64,000 nt of DNA, from the NCBI GenBank assembly GCA_964390335.1, contig CAYMHU010000008.1, positions 1-64,000 on the forward strand. Direction: 5' to 3'. A model generated the notes under the pieces. It saw nothing but the letters and a program-made list of their open reading frames with translations. It searched no databases and was not told where the DNA came from. Below, piece by piece: positions 24,225-32,372 of this stretch. Within the stretch, counting starts at the first letter, position 1. Each line of letters starts with the position of its first letter. Origin of the DNA: Granulosicoccus sp964390335 (GTDB lineage Bacteria; Pseudomonadota; Gammaproteobacteria; Granulosicoccales; Granulosicoccaceae). The position numbers and the translations under genes are program-made.

Positions 24225-24764
24225 ATGCAGGTCGATTTTTCCAACAATTATTTTGAGTTATTCGAGCTGCCTGTGGCATTTGATGTGCCGGCAGACCATC
24301 TTGATATACGCTTCCGTTCATTGCAGCGTTTTTTACATCCGGATAAATTCGCATCCGCACCCGATGCGGAAAGACGCTGGTCAGTGCAGGCAGCAGGTTT
24401 TGTGAATGAGGCTTATCAAACGCTGGCAAAACCCATTAAACGAGCTTCGTATATGTTGTCCATTAACGGTATCTCGCTAGACGAAGAAACCGATACGCAA
24501 ATGGACCCCATGTTTTTAATGGAGCAAATGGAGCTTCGGGAAGCCCTGGGTGATGCACCTGATGCAGCCGATCCTTATGAAGCGTTGGATAAGATTGAAT
24601 CGCAACTACAGTCCAGCAGTCGCGATAGTGCCGAGCAATTTGCAGCCGCTGCAGACGATGCTGATTGGACGCGGGCGAGAACCGTTGTCCGGCAATGGCA
24701 ATTTCTTGAAAAGTTGTTGTCGGAAGTCAGGACCGTTGAAGCGCGTTTAGATGATGCTCAGTAA
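24225..24764 (+). CDS. hscB: Fe-S assembly co-chaperone HscB
   Basis: The 179-residue type III J-protein has a J-domain over about the first 75 residues with the invariant H-P-D at 38-40, followed by a C-terminal three-helix bundle that binds IscU. It stimulates the ATPase of HscA and delivers IscU to it. Length is close to E. coli HscB (171). It is 22 bases upstream of hscA. Confidence 0.95.
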   Translation: MQVDFSNNYFELFELPVAFDVPADHLDIRFRSLQRFLHPDKFASAPDAERRWSVQAAGFVNEAYQTLAKPIKRASYMLSINGISLDEETDTQMDPMFLMEQMELREALGDAPDAADPYEALDKIESQLQSSSRDSAEQFAAAADDADWTRARTVVRQWQFLEKLLSEVRTVEARLDDAQ

Positions 24765-24786
24765 AAGATAAGGCAGAACCAAATCC

Positions 24787-26709
24787 ATGGCATTGTTTCA
24801 AATAGCAGAACCGGGTCAATCAGCTGCGCCTCATCAGCGAAGATTGGCGGTTGGCATCGACTTGGGCACCACTAATTCATTGGTTGCTTCGGTTATCAGT
24901 AGCAGCCCGACTGTGCTTAAAGATGAGCGCGAGCAATGGTCTATTCCATCAGTTGTGCATTATGCCAAAGATGGCAAAGTGGCTATCGGTAAAGACGCAG
25001 AGGCGTTGGCTATCAGCGATCCGTCAAACACTATTCGTTCAGCCAAGCGCTTAATGGGCAAGGGTGCTGAAGATATGGCTGATAACTGGCTTTCTACTTA
25101 TTATCAGTTTGATACTGACAGTGGTTCCATACCAGCGTTTAAAACTGTAGCGGGTAATAAAACAGCAATAGATGTCTCTGCCGACATCCTGAGTAAGCTG
25201 CGCGATACAGCGGAGCAAACGTTGGGTGGTGAATTAGCCGGCGCGGTTATAACTGTACCTGCATACTTTGATGACGCGCAGCGTCAGGCAACCAAAGATG
25301 CAGCAGCGTTAGCTGGGTTACAAGTGTTGCGTTTACTCAATGAACCAACGGCTGCTGCGGTTGCTTATGGTTTGGATAGTGGAGCCGATGGGGTAGTTGC
25401 AATTTACGATTTAGGCGGTGGTACCTTTGATATTTCACTATTAAAAATGCAACGCGGTGTGTTTGAAGTGCTTGCGACTGCAGGCGATACCGGGTTGGGC
25501 GGAGATGACTTTGACAATGCCGTAAGCGATTGGCTTAAGGTCCAACACGGCGTCAGTGAATTACCCGATTCAAGCGCACAACGAGAGCTGCTGGCATTGG
25601 CAAGGACCTTAAAAGAAACGTTGTCATCAAACGACACTGCTGAATTCGATTTGCACATAAACGACGAGTTGCATTTTAAGGGGCAATTAACTCGACAAGA
25701 ATTTAACGATATCATCGCGCCCTTGTTCAAGAAAACGCTCGCGCCGTGTCGGCAAGTGCTACGTGATGCCGAAATCACCAAAGACGACATTAAAGCTGTG
25801 GTTATGGTGGGTGGCTCAACGCGGGTGCCGTTAGTTCGGGAGCAGGTCGGTGCGTTTTTCAATCAAACCGTATTAACGGATATCGATCCCGATCAAGTTG
25901 TTGCAGTGGGTGCTGCCATTCAAGCCGATGTGCTTGCCGGTAACAAACCCGATAGTGACTTATTGCTGCTTGATGTTATTCCGTTGTCGTTGGGCTTAGA
26001 AACAATGGGCGGATTGGTAGAAAAAATAGTGCCGCGCAATACCACTATACCCATTGCTCGAGCACAAGAATTTACAACGTATAAAGATGGTCAGACCGCG
26101 ATGGCCTTGCATGTGGTGCAAGGTGAACGCGAGTTGGTTAAGGATTGTCGTTCATTAGCGCGTTTTGAATTAAGAGATATTCCGGCGCGTACCGCTGGTG
26201 CTGCGCGTATCCAGGTGTTGTTTCAAGTGGATGCTGATGGGCTGCTAACTGTCAGTGCGCTTGAGAAAGAGTCAGGCGCGCTCGCCAGCATTGACGTTAA
26301 GCCATCGTATGGCCTGAGCGATGGCGAGATTGAAGACATGTTGCGTGCGTCGATGGAACACGCAACAGAAGATGTACAATTACGGGCATTGACCGAACAG
26401 CGGGTTGAGGGTGAGCGCGTTTTGGAAGCCATAAATTCTGCATTAGCTGCGGATGGCGATGAGCATCTCAATGCGGAGGAACGCGCATCGGTAGATTCCC
26501 TGATTGCCGCATTGCAGCAAAGTGTTGCAGGTGATAACGCCGATGCCATCAAGCTTGCCATTGAAAAGCTTGAGGCCGGTAGTGCAGAATTCGTTGAGCG
26601 TCGTATGAATGCCACGGTTAGAACGTTAATGGCCGGTCAGCGCTTAAACGAACTAGAACAATCAATGCAACGAGACGCCGTCGACGATGCGTTACAAACT
26701 GATTCATAA
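24787..26709 (+). CDS. hscA: Fe-S assembly chaperone HscA
   Basis: The 640-residue Hsp70-family ATPase is dedicated to IscU. The nucleotide-binding domain shows V-G-I-D-L-G-T-T-N-S, Y-D-L-G-G-G-T-F-D-I-S and V-M-V-G-G-S-T-R-V-P. The substrate domain follows at about 390-510, then a helical lid. It lacks the long disordered DnaK C-terminus, as usual for HscA. It recognises the L-P-P-V-K motif of IscU and promotes cluster transfer. Confidence 0.97.
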   Translation: MALFQIAEPGQSAAPHQRRLAVGIDLGTTNSLVASVISSSPTVLKDEREQWSIPSVVHYAKDGKVAIGKDAEALAISDPSNTIRSAKRLMGKGAEDMADNWLSTYYQFDTDSGSIPAFKTVAGNKTAIDVSADILSKLRDTAEQTLGGELAGAVITVPAYFDDAQRQATKDAAALAGLQVLRLLNEPTAAAVAYGLDSGADGVVAIYDLGGGTFDISLLKMQRGVFEVLATAGDTGLGGDDFDNAVSDWLKVQHGVSELPDSSAQRELLALARTLKETLSSNDTAEFDLHINDELHFKGQLTRQEFNDIIAPLFKKTLAPCRQVLRDAEITKDDIKAVVMVGGSTRVPLVREQVGAFFNQTVLTDIDPDQVVAVGAAIQADVLAGNKPDSDLLLLDVIPLSLGLETMGGLVEKIVPRNTTIPIARAQEFTTYKDGQTAMALHVVQGERELVKDCRSLARFELRDIPARTAGAARIQVLFQVDADGLLTVSALEKESGALASIDVKPSYGLSDGEIEDMLRASMEHATEDVQLRALTEQRVEGERVLEAINSALAADGDEHLNAEERASVDSLIAALQQSVAGDNADAIKLAIEKLEAGSAEFVERRMNATVRTLMAGQRLNELEQSMQRDAVDDALQTDS

Positions 26710-26721
26710 GAGACTAAATAA

Positions 26722-27060
26722 ATGCCTAAAATAAAGGTACTACCGCATCCGGAAATTTGTCCAGAAGGTGCTGAGTTTGAAGTAGACGCAGGTATTTCCA
26801 TTTGCGATGCACTGTTAAAACAACATGTGCACATTGAGCATGCGTGTGAAAAATCGTGTGCTTGTACAACCTGCCATGTGCATGTCAGGCAAGGTTACGA
26901 TAGCCTGGAAGAGGCGGACGAGCTTGAAGAAGACTACCTTGATAAGGCTTGGGGCCTGGACACCGAATCGCGATTAAGCTGCCAAGCCATCGTTGAAAAC
27001 GAAGACTTGGTTGTAGAGATTCCTAAATACACCATCAATATGGTTTCGGAGAACCACTGA
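26722..27060 (+). CDS. fdx: ISC system [2Fe-2S] ferredoxin
   Basis: The 112-residue adrenodoxin-type ferredoxin has cluster ligands at Cys42, Cys48, Cys51 and Cys87, plus the conserved extra Cys46, numbering as in E. coli Fdx. It donates electrons during cluster assembly on IscU. It starts 12 bases after hscA; its last base is the first base of the iscX ATG. Confidence 0.97.
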   Translation: MPKIKVLPHPEICPEGAEFEVDAGISICDALLKQHVHIEHACEKSCACTTCHVHVRQGYDSLEEADELEEDYLDKAWGLDTESRLSCQAIVENEDLVVEIPKYTINMVSENH

Positions 27061-27254
27061 TGAAATGGACCGACACACTCGATATCGCCATTGAGCTTGT
27101 AGACGCCCATCCGGATGTCGACCCCCGATACGTGCGTTTCACCGATCTGCATGCATGGGTAATGGCGTTAGACGATTTTGATGACGACGCTGAAAAATCA
27201 TCGGAAAAAATTCTTGAATCTATTCAAATGAACTGGATTGAGGAAAAAGACTAG
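27060..27254 (+). CDS. iscX: Fe-S cluster assembly protein IscX
   Basis: The 64-residue acidic protein (E. coli IscX: 66) contains the conserved D-P-R-Y-V-R-F-T-D-L-H-x-W-V and a D-D-F-D-D-D acidic patch. It binds IscS and iron and modulates the rate of cluster formation. It overlaps fdx by one base (TGATG-type junction), so it is translationally coupled. Confidence 0.95.
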   Translation: MKWTDTLDIAIELVDAHPDVDPRYVRFTDLHAWVMALDDFDDDAEKSSEKILESIQMNWIEEKD

Positions 27255-27256
27255 TC

Positions 27257-27661
27257 ATGCTCTGGTCGCTGCATGCAAAACACCTGTTGTTATTAAGCTC
27301 CTTTTGGTTGCTAGCTTCATGCAGTGGTGACACTAGCTTTAATATTGGTGAATCCAGCAATACCACCGATGGAGACTATGAGATCATTTTTGAATTAAGT
27401 GACGGATCTGCGGCTGGGTCGTCGTGTCAGGAACTGACGGGAATATATGCTCTCGAAGACTCAACGCTAATGGGCAGTGTGCAATCGAATTACCTTATCT
27501 CCGGCACATTCAATGCAGACAACACAATCATAGGGGTTATTTTGCTCGAATCAGGCGATAAGCTGGCTGATTTCAGCGGAGAGCTGGAATTTGGCGAATT
27601 CAGCGGTACTTGGATCGATATATCCGGCTGTACTGGTTCCTGGACAGCATACCCTTCGTGA
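27257..27661 (+). CDS. Uncharacterised small lipoprotein at the end of the isc operon
   Basis: The 134-residue protein has a short signal peptide, H-A-K-H-L-L-L-L-S-S-F-W-L, and a lipobox L-L-A-S-C. The mature part of about 110 residues is acidic, Ser/Gly/Thr-rich and predicted to be beta-rich, with two further Cys (S-S-C-Q-E-L and S-G-C-T-G-S) that may form a disulfide. It begins two bases after the iscX stop, so it should be co-transcribed with isc. I recognise no family, and no usual isc partner looks like this. Confidence 0.75.
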   Translation: MLWSLHAKHLLLLSSFWLLASCSGDTSFNIGESSNTTDGDYEIIFELSDGSAAGSSCQELTGIYALEDSTLMGSVQSNYLISGTFNADNTIIGVILLESGDKLADFSGELEFGEFSGTWIDISGCTGSWTAYPS

Positions 27662-27682
27662 ATCAACATCCGGTTAACCTAC

Positions 27683-27711
27683 TTGTAGAACCGGGTCAGC
27701 ATGCGTATACT
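27683..27711 (+). promoter_or_regulatory. Putative promoter of the tRNA cluster
   Basis: TTGTAG (27683-27688) and TATACT (27706-27711) have the ideal 17-base spacing and lie 24 bases upstream of tRNA-Pro. No terminator is obvious between the isc-linked lipoprotein gene and this site. Confidence 0.55.
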
Positions 27712-27734
27712 TCGCTGGCTGTGTAGAACGATAT

Positions 27735-27811
27735 CGGGGCTTGGCGCAGTCTGGTAGCGCATCTGCTTTGGGAGCAGAGGGTCGTAGGTTCGAATCCTAC
27801 AGTCCCGACCA
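27735..27811 (+). tRNA. tRNA-Pro (anticodon TGG)
   Basis: A 77-base cloverleaf. Acceptor CGGGGCT/AGTCCCG has one G-T pair, anticodon stem TCTGC/GCAGA encloses TTTGGGA, the T-loop is GGTTCGAATCC, and CCA is encoded. First of four tRNA genes upstream of tig. Confidence 0.96.
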
Positions 27812-27930
27812 ATCGTCCAACACACCAGCCAGAACGATTCTTGCAGTGCGCTCTGGCAGCCGTAATGGTAAAACCGTAATAGTAGTAAGATAATGGTAGG
27901 TGTCTGTGTAGCGCAGGCGGCGGGTCATAT

Positions 27931-28007
27931 GCGCCCGTAGCTCATTTGGATAGAGCATCGGCCTTCTAAGCCGAGGGTAGCAGGTTCGAATCCTGCCGGG
28001 CGCGCCA
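27931..28007 (+). tRNA. tRNA-Arg (anticodon TCT)
   Basis: A 77-base cloverleaf. Acceptor GCGCCCG/CGGGCGC, anticodon stem TCGGC/GCCGA around CTTCTAA, encoded CCA. It reads AGA/AGG. Confidence 0.96.
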
Positions 28008-28143
28008 ATGGCCGGGACCACAGGCCCTCTGTGTTTCGCTAATGAGTAATTGCTGATTGGCGTTATGGGGCAGGTAATCACGACATGTGCACGAGACATG
28101 TGCACAATAATTGCCGTCTGATCAGGTAAAATGTAGTTTCTGT

Positions 28144-28220
28144 GGCGGGCGTAGCTCAGTTGGTAGAGCGCGGGATTGTGATTCCCGTGGTCGCGGGTTC
28201 AATCCCCGTCGCTCGCCCCA
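28144..28220 (+). tRNA. tRNA-His (anticodon GTG)
   Basis: A 77-base tRNA including the G at -1 (28144), opposite discriminator C, as expected for tRNA-His. Acceptor GCGGGCG/CGCTCGC, anticodon stem CGGGA/TCCCG around TTGTGAT. CCA is encoded. It is a substrate for Tgt (G34). Confidence 0.96.
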
Positions 28221-28303
28221 CACCCTCTAAAAAACCCGCATATAGGGTTCGTTGACTGCTCCTCTAGCAGCGGCGTTCCGCTATAATTTACAACTTAGCA
28301 TTT

Positions 28304-28388
<85 letters not shown>

Positions 28389-28470
28389 AATACAGTGCCG
28401 TTTGGCACATACACCCGACTCGGTGAAACAAGGCTCAAGGCGCCAGGCACCGCAGTCTATTGAGGCAACC

Positions 28471-29790
28471 ATGCAAGTATCTGTAGAAACCACCCAGGGA
28501 CTTCAGCGCAGAATGACGATTGCGCTCCCCGCTGAAGACATTGATTCGGCTATTACTGAACGACTTCAATCGCTCAGTAAAACCACCAAAATGAACGGTT
28601 TTCGTCCGGGCAAAGTGCCGTTTAATGTGCTGAAAAAGCGCTTTGAACCTCAAGTTCGATCTGAAGTCTTAGGATCAATGATCAATAAGTCGTTCTACGA
28701 TGCTGTGCAACAGGAAAAACTCAGACCAGCTGGTCAACCTGAAATTGCGCCCGAAGATGAAAAAGACGAAGGCAAAGACGGTTTTAGTTATGTTGCCACC
28801 TTCGAGGTCTATCCCGAATTCGATCCTGTTTACAACGACACGATCAAAGTGGAAAAACCGGAAGTCGAAATCCAGGAATCGGATATCGATGAAATGATCG
28901 AGTCGTTGCGCAAGCAGCGTGCCGAGTTTAAAACGGTCGATCGCGCAGCAGCCGAGGGTGATCAAATAGTGATCGACTTTACGGGGCGCATCGATGGTGA
29001 GGAATTTGATGGCGGAAAGGCCGAAAAAGCACCGCTGGAATTGGGTTCCAAAGCCATGATCGAAGGCTTCGAAAGTCAGTTAACAGGGGTTAGCTCAGGC
29101 GATCAAAAGACAATCCAGGTCACGTTCCCAGAAGACTATCAGGCCGAGCATTTGGCCGGTAAAGAGGCTGAGTTCGATATAAGCGTGCACGAAGTCAAGG
29201 AATCCTCCCTTCCTGAGCTAAATGAAGAGCTGGTTAAAAGTTTTGGTATCGAAGACGGTACGATTGAGAGCCTACGTGCCGATATAACCAAGAATATGGA
29301 GCGGGAATTAAAGCAGCGGGTTGATAACGAGATAAAAACCCAAATAATGGATGGTCTGGTTGAGTTAAACCCAATAGATGTGCCGAGTGCGTTAGTAAAG
29401 GAAGAAATCGGGCGTCAACGGGAACAATTGATGCAACAAATGCCAGGTGATGCTGATTCTTCGTTTTTGCAAGATGAACTGTTTCAGGAGCAATCTGAAC
29501 GACGAGTGCGGCTCGGTTTGGTGGTTGGCGAAATTGTACAAAAAGCAAACATTAGTGCCGATGCGTCAGCGGTCAGAGCTCAGGTAGAACAGTTGGCAGC
29601 GTCCTATCAGGATCCTCAACAGGTAATCGACTACTATTATAGTAACGACGAAATGTTGAGAAACATCGAAGGATTGGTGTTGGAAGAAGCGGTTACAGCC
29701 ACCGTGCTGCAAGCGTCTTCGGTTACAACGAAAACAAAAACGTTTCAGGAAATGATGAATCCGAAAACGGATGATCCTGAAGCAACGTAA
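28471..29790 (+). CDS. tig: Trigger factor
   Basis: The 439-residue ribosome-associated chaperone and peptidyl-prolyl isomerase. The N-terminal ribosome-binding domain has the signature G-F-R-P-G-K-V-P (residues about 44-51), the FKBP-like PPIase domain contains V-I-D-F-T-G-R-I-D-G-E-E-F, and a helical C-terminal chaperone domain follows. ATG 28471 gives the family start (M-Q-V-S-V-E-T-T); the in-frame extension to 28402 reaches the tRNA-Leu region and is rejected. Standard tig-clpP-clpX-lon order. Confidence 0.97.
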   Translation: MQVSVETTQGLQRRMTIALPAEDIDSAITERLQSLSKTTKMNGFRPGKVPFNVLKKRFEPQVRSEVLGSMINKSFYDAVQQEKLRPAGQPEIAPEDEKDEGKDGFSYVATFEVYPEFDPVYNDTIKVEKPEVEIQESDIDEMIESLRKQRAEFKTVDRAAAEGDQIVIDFTGRIDGEEFDGGKAEKAPLELGSKAMIEGFESQLTGVSSGDQKTIQVTFPEDYQAEHLAGKEAEFDISVHEVKESSLPELNEELVKSFGIEDGTIESLRADITKNMERELKQRVDNEIKTQIMDGLVELNPIDVPSALVKEEIGRQREQLMQQMPGDADSSFLQDELFQEQSERRVRLGLVVGEIVQKANISADASAVRAQVEQLAASYQDPQQVIDYYYSNDEMLRNIEGLVLEEAVTATVLQASSVTTKTKTFQEMMNPKTDDPEAT

Positions 29791-29828
29791 ATAGCACTGT
29801 TAAAACATTAATTGAGAGAATAAATCGT

Positions 29829-30536
29829 ATGACATTTGGTTTTACATCTTCTTTACCTCAGCTTGGTGGACAACCTAGCGGACAGGCACACGATGCTGAA
29901 GCCAACGTTATGGTGCCCATGGTTATCGAACAAACGCCTCGTGGAGAGCGTTCATTCGATATCTATTCCAGGCTGTTAAAAGAACGCGTCATTTTCATGG
30001 TGGGTCAGGTTGAAGATTACATGGCCAATGTAGTGGTAGCGCAGTTACTGTTTCTTGAATCTGAAAACCCGGATAAGGAAATCAGTCTGTACATCAACTC
30101 ACCAGGTGGGTCGGTTACAGCTGGTATGGCCATCTACGACACCATGCAATTTATCAAGCCGCCGGTTAGCACTCTGTGCATTGGACAGGCTGCTTCCATG
30201 GGTGCCTTTCTGCTAGCAGCAGGCGCTCCCGGAAAACGCTTCACATTACCCAACTCGCGCGTCATGATTCACCAGCCTTCGGCTGGATTTCAGGGGCAGG
30301 CAACCGACATTGATATCCACGCACGTGAAATTCTGGCGATGAAAGATCGCATGAATACACTTATGGCTCACCATTGTGGCAAATCAGCCGATGAAGTGAA
30401 GAGCGACACCGAACGTGATAATTTTATGACGGCCGATGACGCGCTTGCCTACGGGCTCGTAGACCGAATCGTCAACTCGCGCACAGAAGAAATCGATGTG
30501 GCGAGCACGGGTGAATCTGAGCAGTCAGAGAGTTAG
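29829..30536 (+). CDS. clpP: ATP-dependent Clp protease proteolytic subunit
   Basis: The 235-residue serine peptidase has the catalytic triad Ser123 (G-Q-A-A-S-M-G-A-F-L), His148 (M-I-H-Q-P) and Asp197 (D-T-E-R-D-N-F-M). It forms the tetradecameric chamber fed by ClpX, encoded downstream. Relative to E. coli the numbering is shifted by +12, reflecting a longer N-terminal leader (about 25 residues before V-P-M-V-I-E-Q-T) that is probably removed by processing, and an extended Glu/Ser-rich tail after residue 218. Confidence 0.97.
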   Translation: MTFGFTSSLPQLGGQPSGQAHDAEANVMVPMVIEQTPRGERSFDIYSRLLKERVIFMVGQVEDYMANVVVAQLLFLESENPDKEISLYINSPGGSVTAGMAIYDTMQFIKPPVSTLCIGQAASMGAFLLAAGAPGKRFTLPNSRVMIHQPSAGFQGQATDIDIHAREILAMKDRMNTLMAHHCGKSADEVKSDTERDNFMTADDALAYGLVDRIVNSRTEEIDVASTGESEQSES

Positions 30537-30678
30537 ATCGTACCTTTATTGCCAAGGTGTGACGTGCCTTCCAGCCCAATTGTGACTTCAGCTGCAACAA
30601 TGCCAGCAGCAACGCAAAACGGGTTGAAAAGTTAGCAAAAACACGGCAAGGTGGCGGGAAGACAAAGGTTAAAGAAGC

Positions 30679-31971
30679 ATGAGCGAAGAAGATAAAAAAG
30701 AAGACGGTAAACTGCTGTATTGCTCTTTTTGCGGCAAAAGCCAGCACGAAGTGCGCAAGCTAATCGCCGGTCCATCCGTATTCATATGCGATGAGTGTGT
30801 TGATCTGTGCAACGACATCATTACCGAAGAGATGCAGGAGCAGTTAGACACTGACGACAGTGCTCTACCCAAACCGCATGAAATTAACGATCTGCTCGAC
30901 TCCTACGTTATTGGTCAGGCCACTGCAAAAAAGATTTTATCGGTAGCGGTTTATAACCATTACAAGCGTCTCGAATACAAAGACAAAAAAGGCGATGTTG
31001 AGTTAGCTAAAAGCAACATTCTGCTGATCGGGCCAACGGGTTCTGGTAAAACTTTATTAGCAGAAACGCTTGCCCGTACATTAAACGTACCGTTTACCAT
31101 TGCTGATGCAACTACATTAACCGAAGCCGGTTACGTTGGCGAAGATGTAGAAAACATCATTCAAAAGCTACTGCAAAAGTGCGACTACGATGTTGAGAAA
31201 GCACAGACCGGTATCGTGTACATCGATGAAATCGATAAAATTTCTCGTAAGTCTGATAATCCATCTATTACGCGTGACGTATCAGGCGAAGGTGTGCAGC
31301 AAGCATTACTGAAATTGATAGAAGGTACGGTTGCGTCGGTTCCACCACAAGGTGGTCGTAAACATCCGCAGCAAGAATTCCTGCAAGTTGATACTTCAAA
31401 CATTCTGTTTATTTGTGGCGGTGCGTTTGCTGGTCTTGAAAAAATTATTCAGGAACGCTCTGAAAAGGGTGGAATTGGATTTGCTGCCGAAGTTAAATCC
31501 AAAGATAACAGCAAGAACATCGGTGAAATGCTGCTCGACGTTGAAGCACAAGATCTTATTCAGTTCGGTTTGATACCTGAGTTCGTTGGTCGCTTGCCGG
31601 TAGTTGCAACGCTGGAAGAACTCGATGCAGACGCGCTGGTTCGTATCTTGGTTGAACCGAAAAACGCGATCACCAAGCAGTACGAAAAACTGCTGTCCAT
31701 GGAAGATGTGGACATTGAATTCCGCAAAGATGCGTTACAAGCAGTGGCTGCTAGTTCACTGGAGCGTAAAACCGGTGCTCGTGGCTTACGTACTATTCTG
31801 GAAAACGTACTGCTGGAAACCATGTATGAACTTCCACGACTTGAAAACGTTAAAAAGGTTATTCTTGATGGCGCCGTGGTCAGGGGTGAGTGCAAACCAT
31901 ACTTACTACTGGAAGGTCAGGAAAAAATCATCGAAGAAGAGAAGTATCGGCGCGCAGCATCTGACGACTAA
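30679..31971 (+). CDS. clpX: ATP-dependent Clp protease ATP-binding subunit ClpX
   Basis: The 430-residue AAA+ unfoldase has an N-terminal zinc finger with Cys15, Cys18, Cys37 and Cys40, Walker A G-P-T-G-S-G-K-T (119-126), Walker B I-V-Y-I-D-E-I-D-K-I, and an I-G-F-type ClpP-binding loop region. It unfolds ssrA-tagged and other substrates and passes them to ClpP. The 142-base clpP-clpX spacer may hold a separate promoter. A short tandem repeat starts at its stop codon and runs into an assembly gap. Confidence 0.97.
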   Translation: MSEEDKKEDGKLLYCSFCGKSQHEVRKLIAGPSVFICDECVDLCNDIITEEMQEQLDTDDSALPKPHEINDLLDSYVIGQATAKKILSVAVYNHYKRLEYKDKKGDVELAKSNILLIGPTGSGKTLLAETLARTLNVPFTIADATTLTEAGYVGEDVENIIQKLLQKCDYDVEKAQTGIVYIDEIDKISRKSDNPSITRDVSGEGVQQALLKLIEGTVASVPPQGGRKHPQQEFLQVDTSNILFICGGAFAGLEKIIQERSEKGGIGFAAEVKSKDNSKNIGEMLLDVEAQDLIQFGLIPEFVGRLPVVATLEELDADALVRILVEPKNAITKQYEKLLSMEDVDIEFRKDALQAVAASSLERKTGARGLRTILENVLLETMYELPRLENVKKVILDGAVVRGECKPYLLLEGQEKIIEEEKYRRAASDD

Positions 31972-32121
31972 TCAGTTGCACTTGATCAGTTGCNNNNNNN
32001 NNNNNNNNNNNNNNNNNNNNNNNNNNNNNNNNNNNNNNNNNNNNNNNNNNNNNNNNNNNNNNNNNNNNNNNNNNNNNNNNNNNNNNNNNNNNNCTTGATC
32101 AGTTGCTCTTGATCAGTTGCT
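31967..32121. repeat. 14-bp tandem repeat interrupted by an assembly gap
   Basis: Units resembling CTTGATCAGTTGCT occur at 31967-31980 (diverged), 31981-31993, 32094-32107 and 32108-32121, on both sides of the 100 N at 31994-32093. The array starts at the clpX stop codon. Its true copy number is unknown. Each unit contains the palindrome TGATCA. Confidence 0.8.
31994..32093. other. Assembly gap (100 N) within a tandem repeat
   Basis: Exactly 100 N between copies of the same 14-bp repeat; the assembler probably could not resolve the array length. Confidence 0.99.
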
Positions 32122-32144
32122 ATGAGTAACGCGCTAGAACACTA

Positions 32145-32168
32145 AAAGCCCGGTGACGGGCTTTTTTT
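32145..32168 (+). terminator. Rho-independent terminator after clpX
   Basis: AAAGCCCG (32145-32152) pairs with CGGGCTTT (32157-32164) around GTGA and is followed by a T-run to 32168. It ends the clpP-clpX transcription unit. The 401-base clpX-lon interval otherwise holds the repeat/gap and the lon promoters; no gene is seen in it. Confidence 0.9.
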
Positions 32169-32233
32169 GTGTGTGCAATCCGGTGCGTAGCTAGGCCTTA
32201 ACCCCTGTTATTTTATCCGTAACAGGTCAAATT

Positions 32234-32262
32234 CTGAACAGTGCCTCGTTGTCCTTTATAAT
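32234..32262 (+). promoter_or_regulatory. Putative sigma-70 promoter of lon
   Basis: A perfect TATAAT (32257-32262) with a weak -35 CTGAAC (32234-32239) at 17 bases, about 110 bases before the lon start. Confidence 0.45.
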
Positions 32263-32275
32263 CAGTCCCTAGGCT

Positions 32276-32303
32276 GTTGATTTTTGCGCTTTCAGGCCCA
32301 TGT
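32276..32303 (+). promoter_or_regulatory. Candidate sigma-32 heat-shock promoter of lon
   Basis: GTTGATT (32276-32282) and CCCATGT (32297-32303) are separated by 14 bases. The pair fits the RpoH pattern CTTGAAA, 12-15 bases, CCCATNT, with an exact -10 match and a partial -35 match. lon is a classical RpoH target. The predicted start leaves a leader of roughly 60 bases. Confidence 0.55.
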
Positions 32304-32372
32304 TTGTCGTGTATGCTGAAGGTGACCTTCGAATGCTGACCAGCAGTCCACAACAACATCCGGGAAATTTTT

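Noticed and set aside
27797..28105. Open frame on the minus strand across tRNA-Pro and tRNA-Arg
   Set aside because: It is antisense to two well-folded tRNA genes and has no recognisable domain.
28252..28287. TTGACT and TATAAT as a promoter for tRNA-Leu(TAG)
   Set aside because: Spacing is 24 bases, too long for sigma-70; only the TATAAT itself is a possible element.
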